Shown here: piece by piece, positions 41,120 through 49,268 of the stretch
Numbering within the stretch: the first letter of the stretch is position 1
Layout of the letters: the number at the start of each line of letters is the position of its first letter
Origin: Myxococcus virescens
Lineage (GTDB): Bacteria; Myxococcota; Myxococcia; Myxococcales; Myxococcaceae
NCBI RefSeq assembly: GCF_900101905.1
Contig: NZ_FNAJ01000009.1
Location: 227,321-291,320, forward strand
Direction: 5' to 3'
DNA: 64,000 nucleotides
Notes under the pieces: model-generated
The model's input: only the letters and a program-made list of their open reading frames with translations
Database searches by the model: none
Told to the model about the DNA's origin: nothing
Made by a program: the position numbers and the translations under genes

Positions 41120-42196
41120 ATGTCCGCGCGCTTGCAACCCGAAGAACTCTTTCAGGCGGCCCGTGAGCGGGCGGCGCAGTTGGACGTAGGGCGTGGCGAC
41201 GCGGCGGTGGAGCGGGTGCGCGCGGCGGCCTCGGCCCTCTTCGTCCGTATCCCCGAACCGCCGGTGTACCGCCGCGCGGAGGACCCTTCCCGCAAGGCGG
41301 CCCAGGCCTTGCTCCCCGAAGTCGAGCGGGTGCTGGCGGAGGCGCTGGCCGCGGGGCGGGATGCCTCGGCGGTGGCCCCGCTGGAGAAGCTGGTGGCCGC
41401 GCTGCTGGCCCACGGCGAGGCGCTCTGCCACACAGCGGCCGGACGTCTGGAGGCCGCGGAGACGGCCTGGCGCCGGGCGCAGGAGCTGGAGCGCGCCGCG
41501 CACCCGACGCGCCACCTGGTGACGTCGCCGCCGCGTCCGCCGCCGGTGTTCGACAAGGGCTCGCGTGTGTCGCGCTATGACCCGCGGCCCGCGCCTCAGG
41601 CGAGCGTGAAGCTGGTGTGTCCGAACATGGGCTGCAAGCGGGTGGGGGACTACGCGTTCCTCACCAGCCACGCCTACAACCGCTTCATCTGTCCGGTCTG
41701 CCGCACGCCTTTCCTGGCGTACTTCGGCGAGCTGCGCGGGCTGGAGGTGGAGGTCGGCCGCAGCTCCAAGCGGTACTTCTTCACGGTGGACGAGGTCGGC
41801 ACCACGGGCAGCACGCGCATCGAGTTCGAGGAGGCCAGCGGCCAGGAGTTCCCCTCCGCGCGGCGCGACTTGCTGGCGTTCGTCTACACGGAGGCGCGCG
41901 AGCTGAAGGCGGTGGTGAACCTCACCAACCAGCGGCTCATGTGGGTGAGCCCGGCGTCCTCGTGCTTCGTGGCCACGGTGGCGTTCGGCGAGGGCGCGCC
42001 GGAGCTCGTGGCCTTCCGCGCCTACCGCGACGACGTGCTGCGGAAGAGCGCGCCGGGTCGGGTGTTCATCCGGGGCTACTATCGGTGGGGCCCTGACGTG
42101 GCGGCGTGGGTGTCGAGGCGCCCGGCGGCGCGTGAGGGTGTGCGGTGGGTGCTGCGGCGGGTGCATGGCCGCCTGACCAGGAGTGGATTCGAGTGA
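41120..42196 (+). CDS. zinc-ribbon protein with CFI-box C-terminal domain
   Basis: A 358-residue protein without signal peptide. Residues 1-150 are helical; a zinc ribbon follows (CPNMGCKRV, then CPVCRTPF). The last ~75 residues match the CFI-box C-terminal domain: SSCFVATVAFGEGAPELVAF, then RAYRDDVLRKSAPGRVFIRGYYRWGP. The typical core is CFIATAAYG followed by RxFRD and a YYR segment. The role of this domain is not established. The stop overlaps the GTG start of the TlpA gene, so they are coupled. Confidence 0.82.
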   Translation: MSARLQPEELFQAARERAAQLDVGRGDAAVERVRAAASALFVRIPEPPVYRRAEDPSRKAAQALLPEVERVLAEALAAGRDASAVAPLEKLVAALLAHGEALCHTAAGRLEAAETAWRRAQELERAAHPTRHLVTSPPRPPPVFDKGSRVSRYDPRPAPQASVKLVCPNMGCKRVGDYAFLTSHAYNRFICPVCRTPFLAYFGELRGLEVEVGRSSKRYFFTVDEVGTTGSTRIEFEEASGQEFPSARRDLLAFVYTEARELKAVVNLTNQRLMWVSPASSCFVATVAFGEGAPELVAFRAYRDDVLRKSAPGRVFIRGYYRWGPDVAAWVSRRPAAREGVRWVLRRVHGRLTRSGFE

Positions 42197-42771
42197 CGGA
42201 TAGCATCGGAGCTCCGCCTCCGGCCCCGAAGAAGGTGGGCCGTGGAACGAAGCTGGTACTGGGACTGCTGGGGGCGCTCGGCGTGGGCGGCGTGGTGTTC
42301 CTGGGCGTCCTGGAAGCGCAGCGAGCCCGGCTGGTGCCGGATGGGACGACCGCGCCGACCATGGAGATGGCACGCCATGGCGGCGGCACGATGAAGCTGG
42401 AGGACCTGAAGGGCCAGGTGGTGATGCTGGACTTCTGGGCCACCTGGTGCCCGCCGTGCCGTGAGGAGATGCCGGCGCTGGTGAAGCTGGCCAAGGAGTA
42501 CGAGCCGCAGGGGCTCGTCTTCGTGGCGGCCAGCCGGGATGACGGCGACCGCGCGCCCAAGCTGGTGGAGGCCTTCATGCGCAACCACCTACCGGAACTG
42601 GCGCCGTACGTGGTGTACGCGGACGACAACGTGGCGCGGGCCTTCCAGGTCAGTGCGCTGCCGACACTCTACTTCCTGGATCGCGACGGCAAGGTGATCG
42701 ACGCGCAGCGCGGCGCGCTGTCCGAGGACGGCATCCGCCGCCGCATCGAGCGCGCGCTGAAGCAGCCCTGA
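42193..42771 (+). CDS. TlpA-family membrane thioredoxin
   Basis: A 192-residue protein with a short Pro-rich N-terminus, one TM helix (LVLGLLGALGVGGVVFLGVL) and an outer thioredoxin-fold domain with redox motif FWATWCPPCREEMP and cis-Pro loop SALPTLYF. Expected to reduce or maintain disulfides in the periplasm, for example in cytochrome c maturation. GTG start overlaps the upstream stop (GTGA). Confidence 0.9.
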   Translation: MTDSIGAPPPAPKKVGRGTKLVLGLLGALGVGGVVFLGVLEAQRARLVPDGTTAPTMEMARHGGGTMKLEDLKGQVVMLDFWATWCPPCREEMPALVKLAKEYEPQGLVFVAASRDDGDRAPKLVEAFMRNHLPELAPYVVYADDNVARAFQVSALPTLYFLDRDGKVIDAQRGALSEDGIRRRIERALKQP

Positions 42772-42796
42772 CGCCTGAGTACGGGGGGGATTTCAC

Positions 42797-43666
42797 ATGT
42801 CCTGGTTCCTGGCGCTGTCCCTGCTCGCGGCCACGCCGGAGGGCGGCGCCGCGAAGAAGGCGGAGGACGCCGAATCGCTGCGTCTGCGCGCCACGAAGCT
42901 CTACCGCGCGAAGAAGCTCGGCGAGGCCTGTCCTTTGTTCGAGCGCGCCGCGAAGCTCGCGCCGGAGCACGGCCCGACGCTGGCGGACCTGGGGCTGTGT
43001 CTCCAGAAGCAGGGCCGGAAAGAGCAGGCCCTGGCCGTCTACCTGCGCGCGCTCAAGGCGAGCGGCGCGGACGCCAAGACGCGCGCCAACGTCTACTTCA
43101 ACCTCGCCGCGTTCCATGACGTGACGCCTGAAGCCCTGACGCTGGAGTACCAGCCGACGCCCAGGGGCCACTACCTGGCCATCCGCGGCGCCGGGCCGTG
43201 CGCGGACCTGCCCTCCTCGGAGCCGAGCTGTGGCACCGTGCTGCAGGCGTGCCTCAGCGAATGGGTGACGCCCGTCGAGGCCGTCTACGCGGAGACACCC
43301 CCGATGTTCTACGCGGAGACGGGCTTCAACATGCACGTCAACGGGGCCGGAGCGCGGGAGGACGCGTCCGCCCCCACGCGGCGTGGCGAGGCAGGGTACT
43401 GCCCCAACGCGCCTTCGCCGGCGGATGGGGGCTCCCCGGCGGGGCGGCACTGCCTCTATTGGGAGAGCAACGAGCTGCTCGACGAGTGCCACTACAAGGA
43501 ACACGTCTGCGAGGCGCAGCGGGAGCCGTGGCTGAAGAACGCAGGCAGCTGCAAGTTCGTCTACGTGAACCCTTGCGAGGGCCGCGTCGCCGTCGCGTGT
43601 GAAGGCGCCCGCTTTTCACCCAAGCAGGTCTGGGTCGGCGAGGTGCGGGTGGCGCCCGTCCGCTGA
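42797..43666 (+). CDS. TPR-containing exported protein
   Basis: A 289-residue protein with an N-terminal hydrophobic segment (MSWFLALSLLAATPEGGA) that may be a signal peptide. A TPR region follows (LYRAKKLGEACPLFERAAKLAP, LGLCLQKQGRKEQALAVYLRAL). The C-terminal half has eleven or so Cys residues and Trp/Tyr-rich segments, suggesting disulfides outside the cytoplasm, in line with the TlpA gene 25 bp upstream. No closer family. Confidence 0.75.
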   Translation: MSWFLALSLLAATPEGGAAKKAEDAESLRLRATKLYRAKKLGEACPLFERAAKLAPEHGPTLADLGLCLQKQGRKEQALAVYLRALKASGADAKTRANVYFNLAAFHDVTPEALTLEYQPTPRGHYLAIRGAGPCADLPSSEPSCGTVLQACLSEWVTPVEAVYAETPPMFYAETGFNMHVNGAGAREDASAPTRRGEAGYCPNAPSPADGGSPAGRHCLYWESNELLDECHYKEHVCEAQREPWLKNAGSCKFVYVNPCEGRVAVACEGARFSPKQVWVGEVRVAPVR

Positions 43667-43668
43667 GT

Positions 43669-43698
43669 GGGGCGGGCGCCTCACGGGCGCTCCGCCCC
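43669..43698. terminator. bidirectional hairpin between convergent genes
   Basis: GGGGCGG-GCGCC and GGCGC-T-CCGCCCC form a 12-bp stem with one bulge, loop TCACG. It lies between the TPR gene and the OmpA gene, which end facing each other, so it could stop transcription from both sides. Confidence 0.65.
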
Positions 43699-43710
43699 TG
43701 CTCGCGTGGA

Positions 43711-45630
43711 CTACGGCTTGCCGTCCTTGCCCGGGGCCGCGTTGGCCGGCGTCGTTCCCGGCGGCGGCGGCTGGCCCGCTGGGACGACGGTCTCCTTCTT
43801 CTCCGTCTCCAGCTCGGCGCGCACGAGCCGGAAGTCGACGCGCCGGTTCTTCGCGCGGCCCAGCGCCGTGTCGTTGGTGGCAATCGGGTTGTCGAAGCCG
43901 AAGCCCTTGGAGCTGAGGCGCTTGCGCGCGATGCCCTTGGCCACCAGGTACTCGAGCACGGACTTCGCGCGGCGGTCGGACAGGCCCATGTTGAGGGCGC
44001 GCGAGCCGCGATTGTCGGTGTGGCCTTCGATGAGGACCGGACCCAGCGTCGGGTTCTTCCGCAGCACCGTCGCCACCTCGTCCAGCAGCGGGTACGACTG
44101 CTTCTGGATGACGGCGGAGCCCGTCTCGAAGAGCACGTTGCCCTTGATGCGGATGCGGTCGGACTCGACGACGACATACGGCGGCGAGTCGTACGGGCAG
44201 CCGTTGTTCTCCGGCGGACCGAACTGCTCGGGGCAGTCGTCCTCGTTGTCGGGCACCTCGTCACCGTCGGTGTCCGGGCAGCCGTCGTAGTCCTTCGGGC
44301 CGGGCTTGTCCGGGCACTTGTCGAGCTTGTCGGCGATGCCGTCGCCGTCCGCGTCGTTCTCGTCCTCCGGGCAGCCCTTGTTGGACTTGGGGCCCGGCTT
44401 GTCGACGCAGGCGTCCTCGCCGTCGACGACGCCGTCGCCGTCCGTGTCGTAGTTCGGGTCCGGGCAGCCCTTGGTGTGCTTGGGGCCCTTCTCGTTGGCG
44501 CAGCCGTCCTCGCCGTCGGGGATGCCGTCACCGTCGTTGTCCGGGTCGGGGCAGCCGTCGCCGTCCTGGAAGCCGTCGATGTCCTCGGGCTCGTTGGGGC
44601 AGCGGTCGCGGATGTCGGGCACGCCGTCGCCGTCCGAGTCGATGAACGTCTCGTCGTAGCGCACCGCGAACATCACCCGCAGGGCCTCACGGCCGTAGCC
44701 GCTGGACAGGTTGATGCCGCGGCCGACGTTGAGCTCCATGCCCCAGTTGCCCCAGACCTTGGCGCGGGCGCCCACCAGCGCCTCCCACGGCGTCTTGAGC
44801 GTGTCGGCCTGGTCGAAGTTGAAGGGGCGCACCAGCGGGGTGCCCAGGTGCATTTCCGCCACGGCCTCCACGTCCGTGAAGCGGCCCATGTTGGGCAGCT
44901 CCGCGATGGCGCCCGCCCCCAGCGTCAGCTCGTCATCCACGAGCAGGTTGAGGTACTGCGCGTGGGGCCGCAGCCGCACGCCCACGTTGCCGAGCACGCG
45001 GATGGGCACGGGGAGGGCGGTGAATCGCTGCTCCAGCGCGATGCGAGGCGCCCAGAGCACGCCGCGCTCGCCGGTGAAGCTGGAGGCGCTGCCGGTGGGC
45101 AGCCGGACCTCGGCGACGAGCGACACGCCCACTGGGAACGTCTCGCGGTCCAGCAGGTGGACGCGCGGCAGCAGGCGGATGTCGCCCAGCGTGGTGCGGC
45201 CCACGCCCGCGGCGCCCGGGAAGTTGGGCGCGTTCAGCGCGTCGCGCAGCAACTGGAAGTTGTCACCCTGGAGCAACGTGACGGGCAGGTCCACCGCCAG
45301 CTCCAAGCGCTCATGGAGCTGATAGGCGAACAGCAGGTGCGCATCGAGCCGGTAGGGCAAGAGGTCGCCCAGCTTCTCGTCGCCCAGCTTCAGGGCGAGG
45401 ATGCGCCAGTTGAAGTCGAACAAGAGCGCCGCGCGGAAGCTCCCAGCGGGCAGCGCGTTGCTCGTGCCTTCCAGCGCGATGCCGCTGTGCTGAGCCGCGG
45501 TGGCCTTGACGGGAACGGCGTCGAATCCGCGGGCGAACGGGTCGTGGTCGGCGTGCGCAGCCACCGAGGCCAGAAGCAGGCCCAGGACGACGAGTCGGGT
45601 GGCTGAACCACGCAAGCTGAAGCCTTGCAT
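43711..45630 (-). CDS. OmpA-family outer-membrane protein with TSP3 calcium repeats
   Basis: A 639-residue protein with a signal peptide, a predicted outer-membrane beta-barrel region (about 40-320), five or so thrombospondin type 3 repeats (pattern DxDGDGxPDxxDxCP, about 330-475; calcium-binding Asp ladder), and an OmpA peptidoglycan-binding domain (LIEGHTDNRGSRALNMGLSDRRAKSV, KRLSSKGFG). A Pro-rich tail ends it. ATG start. Likely anchors the outer membrane to the cell wall. Confidence 0.92.
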   Translation of the reverse strand: MQGFSLRGSATRLVVLGLLLASVAAHADHDPFARGFDAVPVKATAAQHSGIALEGTSNALPAGSFRAALLFDFNWRILALKLGDEKLGDLLPYRLDAHLLFAYQLHERLELAVDLPVTLLQGDNFQLLRDALNAPNFPGAAGVGRTTLGDIRLLPRVHLLDRETFPVGVSLVAEVRLPTGSASSFTGERGVLWAPRIALEQRFTALPVPIRVLGNVGVRLRPHAQYLNLLVDDELTLGAGAIAELPNMGRFTDVEAVAEMHLGTPLVRPFNFDQADTLKTPWEALVGARAKVWGNWGMELNVGRGINLSSGYGREALRVMFAVRYDETFIDSDGDGVPDIRDRCPNEPEDIDGFQDGDGCPDPDNDGDGIPDGEDGCANEKGPKHTKGCPDPNYDTDGDGVVDGEDACVDKPGPKSNKGCPEDENDADGDGIADKLDKCPDKPGPKDYDGCPDTDGDEVPDNEDDCPEQFGPPENNGCPYDSPPYVVVESDRIRIKGNVLFETGSAVIQKQSYPLLDEVATVLRKNPTLGPVLIEGHTDNRGSRALNMGLSDRRAKSVLEYLVAKGIARKRLSSKGFGFDNPIATNDTALGRAKNRRVDFRLVRAELETEKKETVVPAGQPPPPGTTPANAAPGKDGKP

Positions 45631-45709
45631 GTCTCAGGCTCATAGCACCCGACTCCGGAGGGTGGAAGGAAATGACCCACCCCCCGGCACTGCTGATTAC
45701 AGCCGTGTG

Positions 45710-47323
45710 TTATTTCTCCATGAACTGCTGCGCGGGGATGACCTGGATGGCCTCCGGGCGCAGGGGCAGCTTGGACGAGGAGATGGCCTGGTCCTGCGTC
45801 AGCAGTTCCTCTGACTTGGGTGACGCGTAGGTGATGGGCGACGGCGCACCGGAGCGCAGCGCCTGGGCGAGCCCGTCGGCGTCCTCGGTGACGAAGACGA
45901 AGTTGAGGGCCTCGGGCTGCACGCGGCGGCGGAGCGCCTCCTGGACGGACTGCGGCGTCATCTTCGCCATGGCCTGGCGGTACTGCTCCAGGAAGTCGGG
46001 CGTGCCGTAGAAGCGTCCGTCAATGGCGTAGCCCAGCCGGCGCTGGTCCGTCTGTTCCCACAGGCGGGTGTAGCCCTGGAGGAAGCCGCGCATCAGCTCG
46101 AAGCGCTCCTGCGGGATGCCCTCCTTCACCATCTGGTCCAGGAAGAACACCGCGCCGCGCGTGGCGAACACGCCGTTGGTGGGCACCACGGGCCGAATCC
46201 ACAGGGACATGTCCTGCTGCGTGCGCGCGATGTTGGTGCGGTTGTACGTGGTGCCGGGCGACTCGATGAAGTGCTCGGCGTAGGCGTAGTCGCCGTAGTT
46301 GAGGCCGCGCTTCTCGCGCAGCTCGGTGAAGAGCACGCCAATGGACTGGCGGTGCTCGCCCAGGTTGGACATGGCGAAGGCCACCGGGAAGAAGTCCGGG
46401 TCGCCGCGGCGGATGGTGCTGACAAAGCCCATGCTGACGGCGGTGGAGAGCGTGGGCTTCTGGATGATGACGGTGCGGCCGGCCGTCGTCGGCACGGCGG
46501 GCAGCTCCACGCGCGGAGCGCCCTTCGCGGGCAGCGCGGACAGGCGCGAGCTGAGCGCCTGTGCGAGCGCGTCATCCACCGCGCCCGCCAGGCCGATGAC
46601 GAGCCGGTCCTGCGTGAAGACGCGCTGGGCGTGGGCCTTCACGTCGTCCAGCGTAATCGCCTTCAACCCCTGCACGGTGCCGCCCGTGAAGTGCGCGTAG
46701 GGGTGGCCCTGGTAGAGCAGGGCGTCCAACGCGACCTTGCCCAGGGCCTCGTCATTGGCGCTGCGCAGGCCGTTCTCCACGTCGCTGATGGCGTTGGCGC
46801 GCAGGCGCTCCAACTCGGCGGCGTCCAGGCGCGGGGCCAGGAGCACGTCGGTGAAGATGTCCTGGAAGCGCGCCAGGAAGTCCTTGTGGACGCGGCCGGA
46901 GAGCGTCGTGAACTCCTTGTCCACGAAGACGTCCAGCTCCGCGGCCATGGGGTACAGGGCCTCCAGCAGTTGCGAGGCGGTGAGCTTCTGCGTGCCGCCC
47001 TCCGCCATGAGCTGCGCGGTGAGGGCGGTGAGGCCCTCCTTGCCCTTCGGGTCGTCCACGGAGCCGGTGTGGAACACGAGCCGGAAGGAGACGATGGGCG
47101 AGTCCGGACGTGCCAGGACGACCTGCTCCATGGGCTTGGGCTGGCGCAGCGGCGTCGCGGGCACGGCCTCCGGGCGCGCGGGCTGCGGAGCGGGCTCGGG
47201 CGCCGCCGCCTGGGCGGGCACCGCGGGAGGCGGCGCGTTCTCGTCGGGAGGCGGCTTCGGCGTGGTGGCGCAGCCGACGAGCCCCAGGAGGGCGGTGAGG
47301 GACATGAGCGCTCGGGTCTTCAT
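45710..47323 (-). CDS. M16 peptidase-like lipoprotein lacking the zinc motif
   Basis: A 537-residue protein with a lipoprotein signal (LLGLVGC) and an M16 fold (SFRLVFHTGSVDDPKGKEGL, TALTAQLMAEGG). At the position where active members have HxxEH it reads TAQLMAEGG, so the zinc site is missing. It is the typical inactive partner of an active M16 subunit. ATG at 47323 shares one base with the stop of the upstream active subunit (TGATG). A GTG one codon earlier is also possible. Confidence 0.9.
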   Translation of the reverse strand: MKTRALMSLTALLGLVGCATTPKPPPDENAPPPAVPAQAAAPEPAPQPARPEAVPATPLRQPKPMEQVVLARPDSPIVSFRLVFHTGSVDDPKGKEGLTALTAQLMAEGGTQKLTASQLLEALYPMAAELDVFVDKEFTTLSGRVHKDFLARFQDIFTDVLLAPRLDAAELERLRANAISDVENGLRSANDEALGKVALDALLYQGHPYAHFTGGTVQGLKAITLDDVKAHAQRVFTQDRLVIGLAGAVDDALAQALSSRLSALPAKGAPRVELPAVPTTAGRTVIIQKPTLSTAVSMGFVSTIRRGDPDFFPVAFAMSNLGEHRQSIGVLFTELREKRGLNYGDYAYAEHFIESPGTTYNRTNIARTQQDMSLWIRPVVPTNGVFATRGAVFFLDQMVKEGIPQERFELMRGFLQGYTRLWEQTDQRRLGYAIDGRFYGTPDFLEQYRQAMAKMTPQSVQEALRRRVQPEALNFVFVTEDADGLAQALRSGAPSPITYASPKSEELLTQDQAISSSKLPLRPEAIQVIPAQQFMEK

Positions 47324-48684
47324 CACTTCGTCCCTCCCTGGGCGTCCGTCTTGGGGGTGAGGCTGAGCAGGATGAGCTTGTTGGCGGTGAGGTAGCGCTT
47401 GGTGAAGTCGGAGAGCTGCGCGGGCGTCACCTTGGGCAGGCTCTGCAGGTGGCGCTGGAAGCCGTCGGGCGAGCCCGTGACGCCGGCGTACCAGCCGAGC
47501 TGGATGCCCACGTCGCGAGGCGTCTCCAGGGCCATGAGCGCGCCGTAGCGGGCGTGGTCCTGGATGGCCTTGAGGCGCGCGGCGTCCACGCGGCCAGCGG
47601 CGAGCCGGCTGACCTCCTGGAGCAGCGTCTTGCGGACGGTGTCGCGGTGGCGCTCGTCCTTGAGGGTGGCGGTGAGGGTGAAGAGGTGCGGGTCGCGGTG
47701 CTCGGAGTAGTCACTGCCAATGGACTCCACGAGCTGCTTGTCCAGGACCAGCGTCTTGTAGGCGGGGCTGGTGGGGCCGGCGAGGTAGTCCACGAGGAGC
47801 GTCTGGATGGCGGCGTCGACCGGGCTGGTGCCGGCGCCGGGCGTGCGCCACGCAATCACCTGCCGGGGCTGCGTGGGTTGAGGCCAGTCGATGTGGGCGG
47901 TGCGAGGGCCCTTCTGGGGCGGCTCGGCGGGGACGGAGACCTGGGCGGCCTTGCGGTCCCAGGGGCCGTAGTGCTGGCGCACGAGCTCCATGACCTTGGC
48001 GTCGTCGAAGTCGCCGATGATGAAGAGCAGGGTGTTGTCGGGCGTGTACCAGCGCTCGAAGAAGGTGCGGCTGTAGTCATAGGCCTGGGGCATCGCCTGG
48101 ATGTCCTTGTAGAAGCCCATGGTGGTGTGTTGGTACGTGTGGCGGGTGAAGGCCGCGGCGTTGAGCTCCTCCTCCATCTTGAGGAAGGGGGCGGCGGCGT
48201 TCTTGTGGTACTCGCCGAGCACGGCGAGCGCCTCCGTCTGGAAGGACGGCTGGCTGTACTCCAGGTTCCGGAAGCGGTCCGCCTCGATTTCGATGAGCTG
48301 GGGCAGGCCGGCGGTGGGGCCGTAGGAGTAGTAGAGGGTGATGTCGTCGGTGGTGAAGGCGTTGTCGTCGAAGCCGAAGTTCCCGAGGATGCGCTCGCGG
48401 TCGCCCTCCGGGTGCGTCTTCGTGCCCTTGAACATCATGTGCTCGAAGAAGTGGGCGAAGCCGGTGCGGCCGGGTTCCACCTCGTTGCGCGAGCCCACGC
48501 GGACCACGGTGACGTAGGCGATGATGCCGCGCGACGGGTAGGGCACGCGGACCACGGTGAGGCCGTTGGGCAGGGTGTCCGTGTGGAGGGTGTACGGGAA
48601 CGCGTCCGACGCCGGGGTGGGCGCGGCGGCGGCCGGCAGGGCGGTGCCCAGCAGGAGCAGAAGGAGGGGGAGCAGTCGTCTCAT
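47323..48684 (-). CDS. M16 zinc metallopeptidase (active subunit)
   Basis: A 453-residue exported protein (signal MRRLLPLLLLLLGTALPAAA). The inverted zinc motif HxxEH is present in GFAHFFEHMMFKGT, with the downstream Glu expected in the EIEADRF region. The C-terminal half has the R/Y-type substrate site region. Together with the overlapping inactive partner it should form a two-chain clam-shell protease acting on peptides in the envelope. Confidence 0.93.
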   Translation of the reverse strand: MRRLLPLLLLLLGTALPAAAAPTPASDAFPYTLHTDTLPNGLTVVRVPYPSRGIIAYVTVVRVGSRNEVEPGRTGFAHFFEHMMFKGTKTHPEGDRERILGNFGFDDNAFTTDDITLYYSYGPTAGLPQLIEIEADRFRNLEYSQPSFQTEALAVLGEYHKNAAAPFLKMEEELNAAAFTRHTYQHTTMGFYKDIQAMPQAYDYSRTFFERWYTPDNTLLFIIGDFDDAKVMELVRQHYGPWDRKAAQVSVPAEPPQKGPRTAHIDWPQPTQPRQVIAWRTPGAGTSPVDAAIQTLLVDYLAGPTSPAYKTLVLDKQLVESIGSDYSEHRDPHLFTLTATLKDERHRDTVRKTLLQEVSRLAAGRVDAARLKAIQDHARYGALMALETPRDVGIQLGWYAGVTGSPDGFQRHLQSLPKVTPAQLSDFTKRYLTANKLILLSLTPKTDAQGGTK

Positions 48685-48825
48685 TCAGGTGCCTCGTGGC
48701 CGGGACGGAAGAAGCGGGACCCGGCGGGTAGGCGACCCTACGACGGCTGGCTCGGTGGGGGAGGGGCTTGTGCGCGGAGTGTCTACGGCCGTGCGCCCAG
48801 ATGTGCCCGCGGCCATTCAGGAGGA

Positions 48826-48853
48826 TTGACGCGCCCCCGTCAGCGGTTAATCT
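48826..48853 (+). promoter_or_regulatory. sigma-70-type promoter of ssrA
   Basis: TTGACG at 48826-48831 and TAATCT at 48848-48853 with 16-bp spacing. The start near 48860 would give a 5' leader of about 44 nt, to be removed by RNase P at the acceptor stem. Confidence 0.7.
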
Positions 48854-48903
48854 GAGGAAGACGCGGCGCAGTGAGTGGCCGCGTGACGTGCAGTGAACCT
48901 ACC

Positions 48904-49266
48904 GGGGGCGACCTGGTTTCGACGGGGGCAATGAAGTTCGAGACGCGTGCCGAGCTTGTCAGGTAGCTCGTAAATTCAACCCGGCAAAGACACAAAAGCC
49001 AACGACAACGTTGAGCTCGCGCTGGCTGCCTAAAAACAGCCCATAGTGCGCGGTCCCCCCGCCCTCGGCCTGTGGGGTTGGGACAGACCGTCATAATGCA
49101 GGCTGGCTGCCGAGGGCGCCTGGACCCGAGGTGGCGAGACCTTTCCAGGACCGGCTCTGAGTATCCCGTCCGTGGGAGCCTCAGGGACGTAGCAAATCGC
49201 GGACTACGCACGTAGGGTCGAAGAACGGACGGCTTTCGGACGCGGGTTCGATTCCCGCCGCCTCCA
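48904..49266 (+). ncRNA. ssrA: transfer-messenger RNA (tmRNA)
   Basis: tmRNA rescues stalled ribosomes with SmpB. The 5' GGGGGCG (48904-48910) pairs over 7 bp with CGCCTCC (49259-49265); the 5' half carries CTGGTTTCGACGGGG, the T arm is GCGGGTTCGATTCCCGC. The resume codon opens a short frame at 48998-49033 that encodes ANDNVELALAA and a TAA stop. The discriminator A is followed by CT, so the CCA end is not encoded and must be added. The 3' end is also a phage attachment site and is overlapped antisense by the integrase gene. Confidence 0.97.
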
Positions 49267-49268
49267 CT
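49181..49268. other. prophage attachment junction (attL) in the tmRNA 3' end
   Basis: The tmRNA 3' end remains intact while an integrase gene begins on the other strand and runs into it; everything to the right is phage-like. The exact core cannot be fixed without the second junction, which lies beyond the window, but it must lie within or near the T arm and acceptor stem. Confidence 0.75.

Noticed and set aside
47449..48855. 468-codon open frame opposite the active M16 gene
   Set aside because: Repetitive Val/Glu/Gly composition and full overlap with a well-supported gene.
49181..49266. VEAAGIEPASES read as a functional integrase tail domain
   Set aside because: It is the antisense translation of the tmRNA 3' end, not a protein domain.
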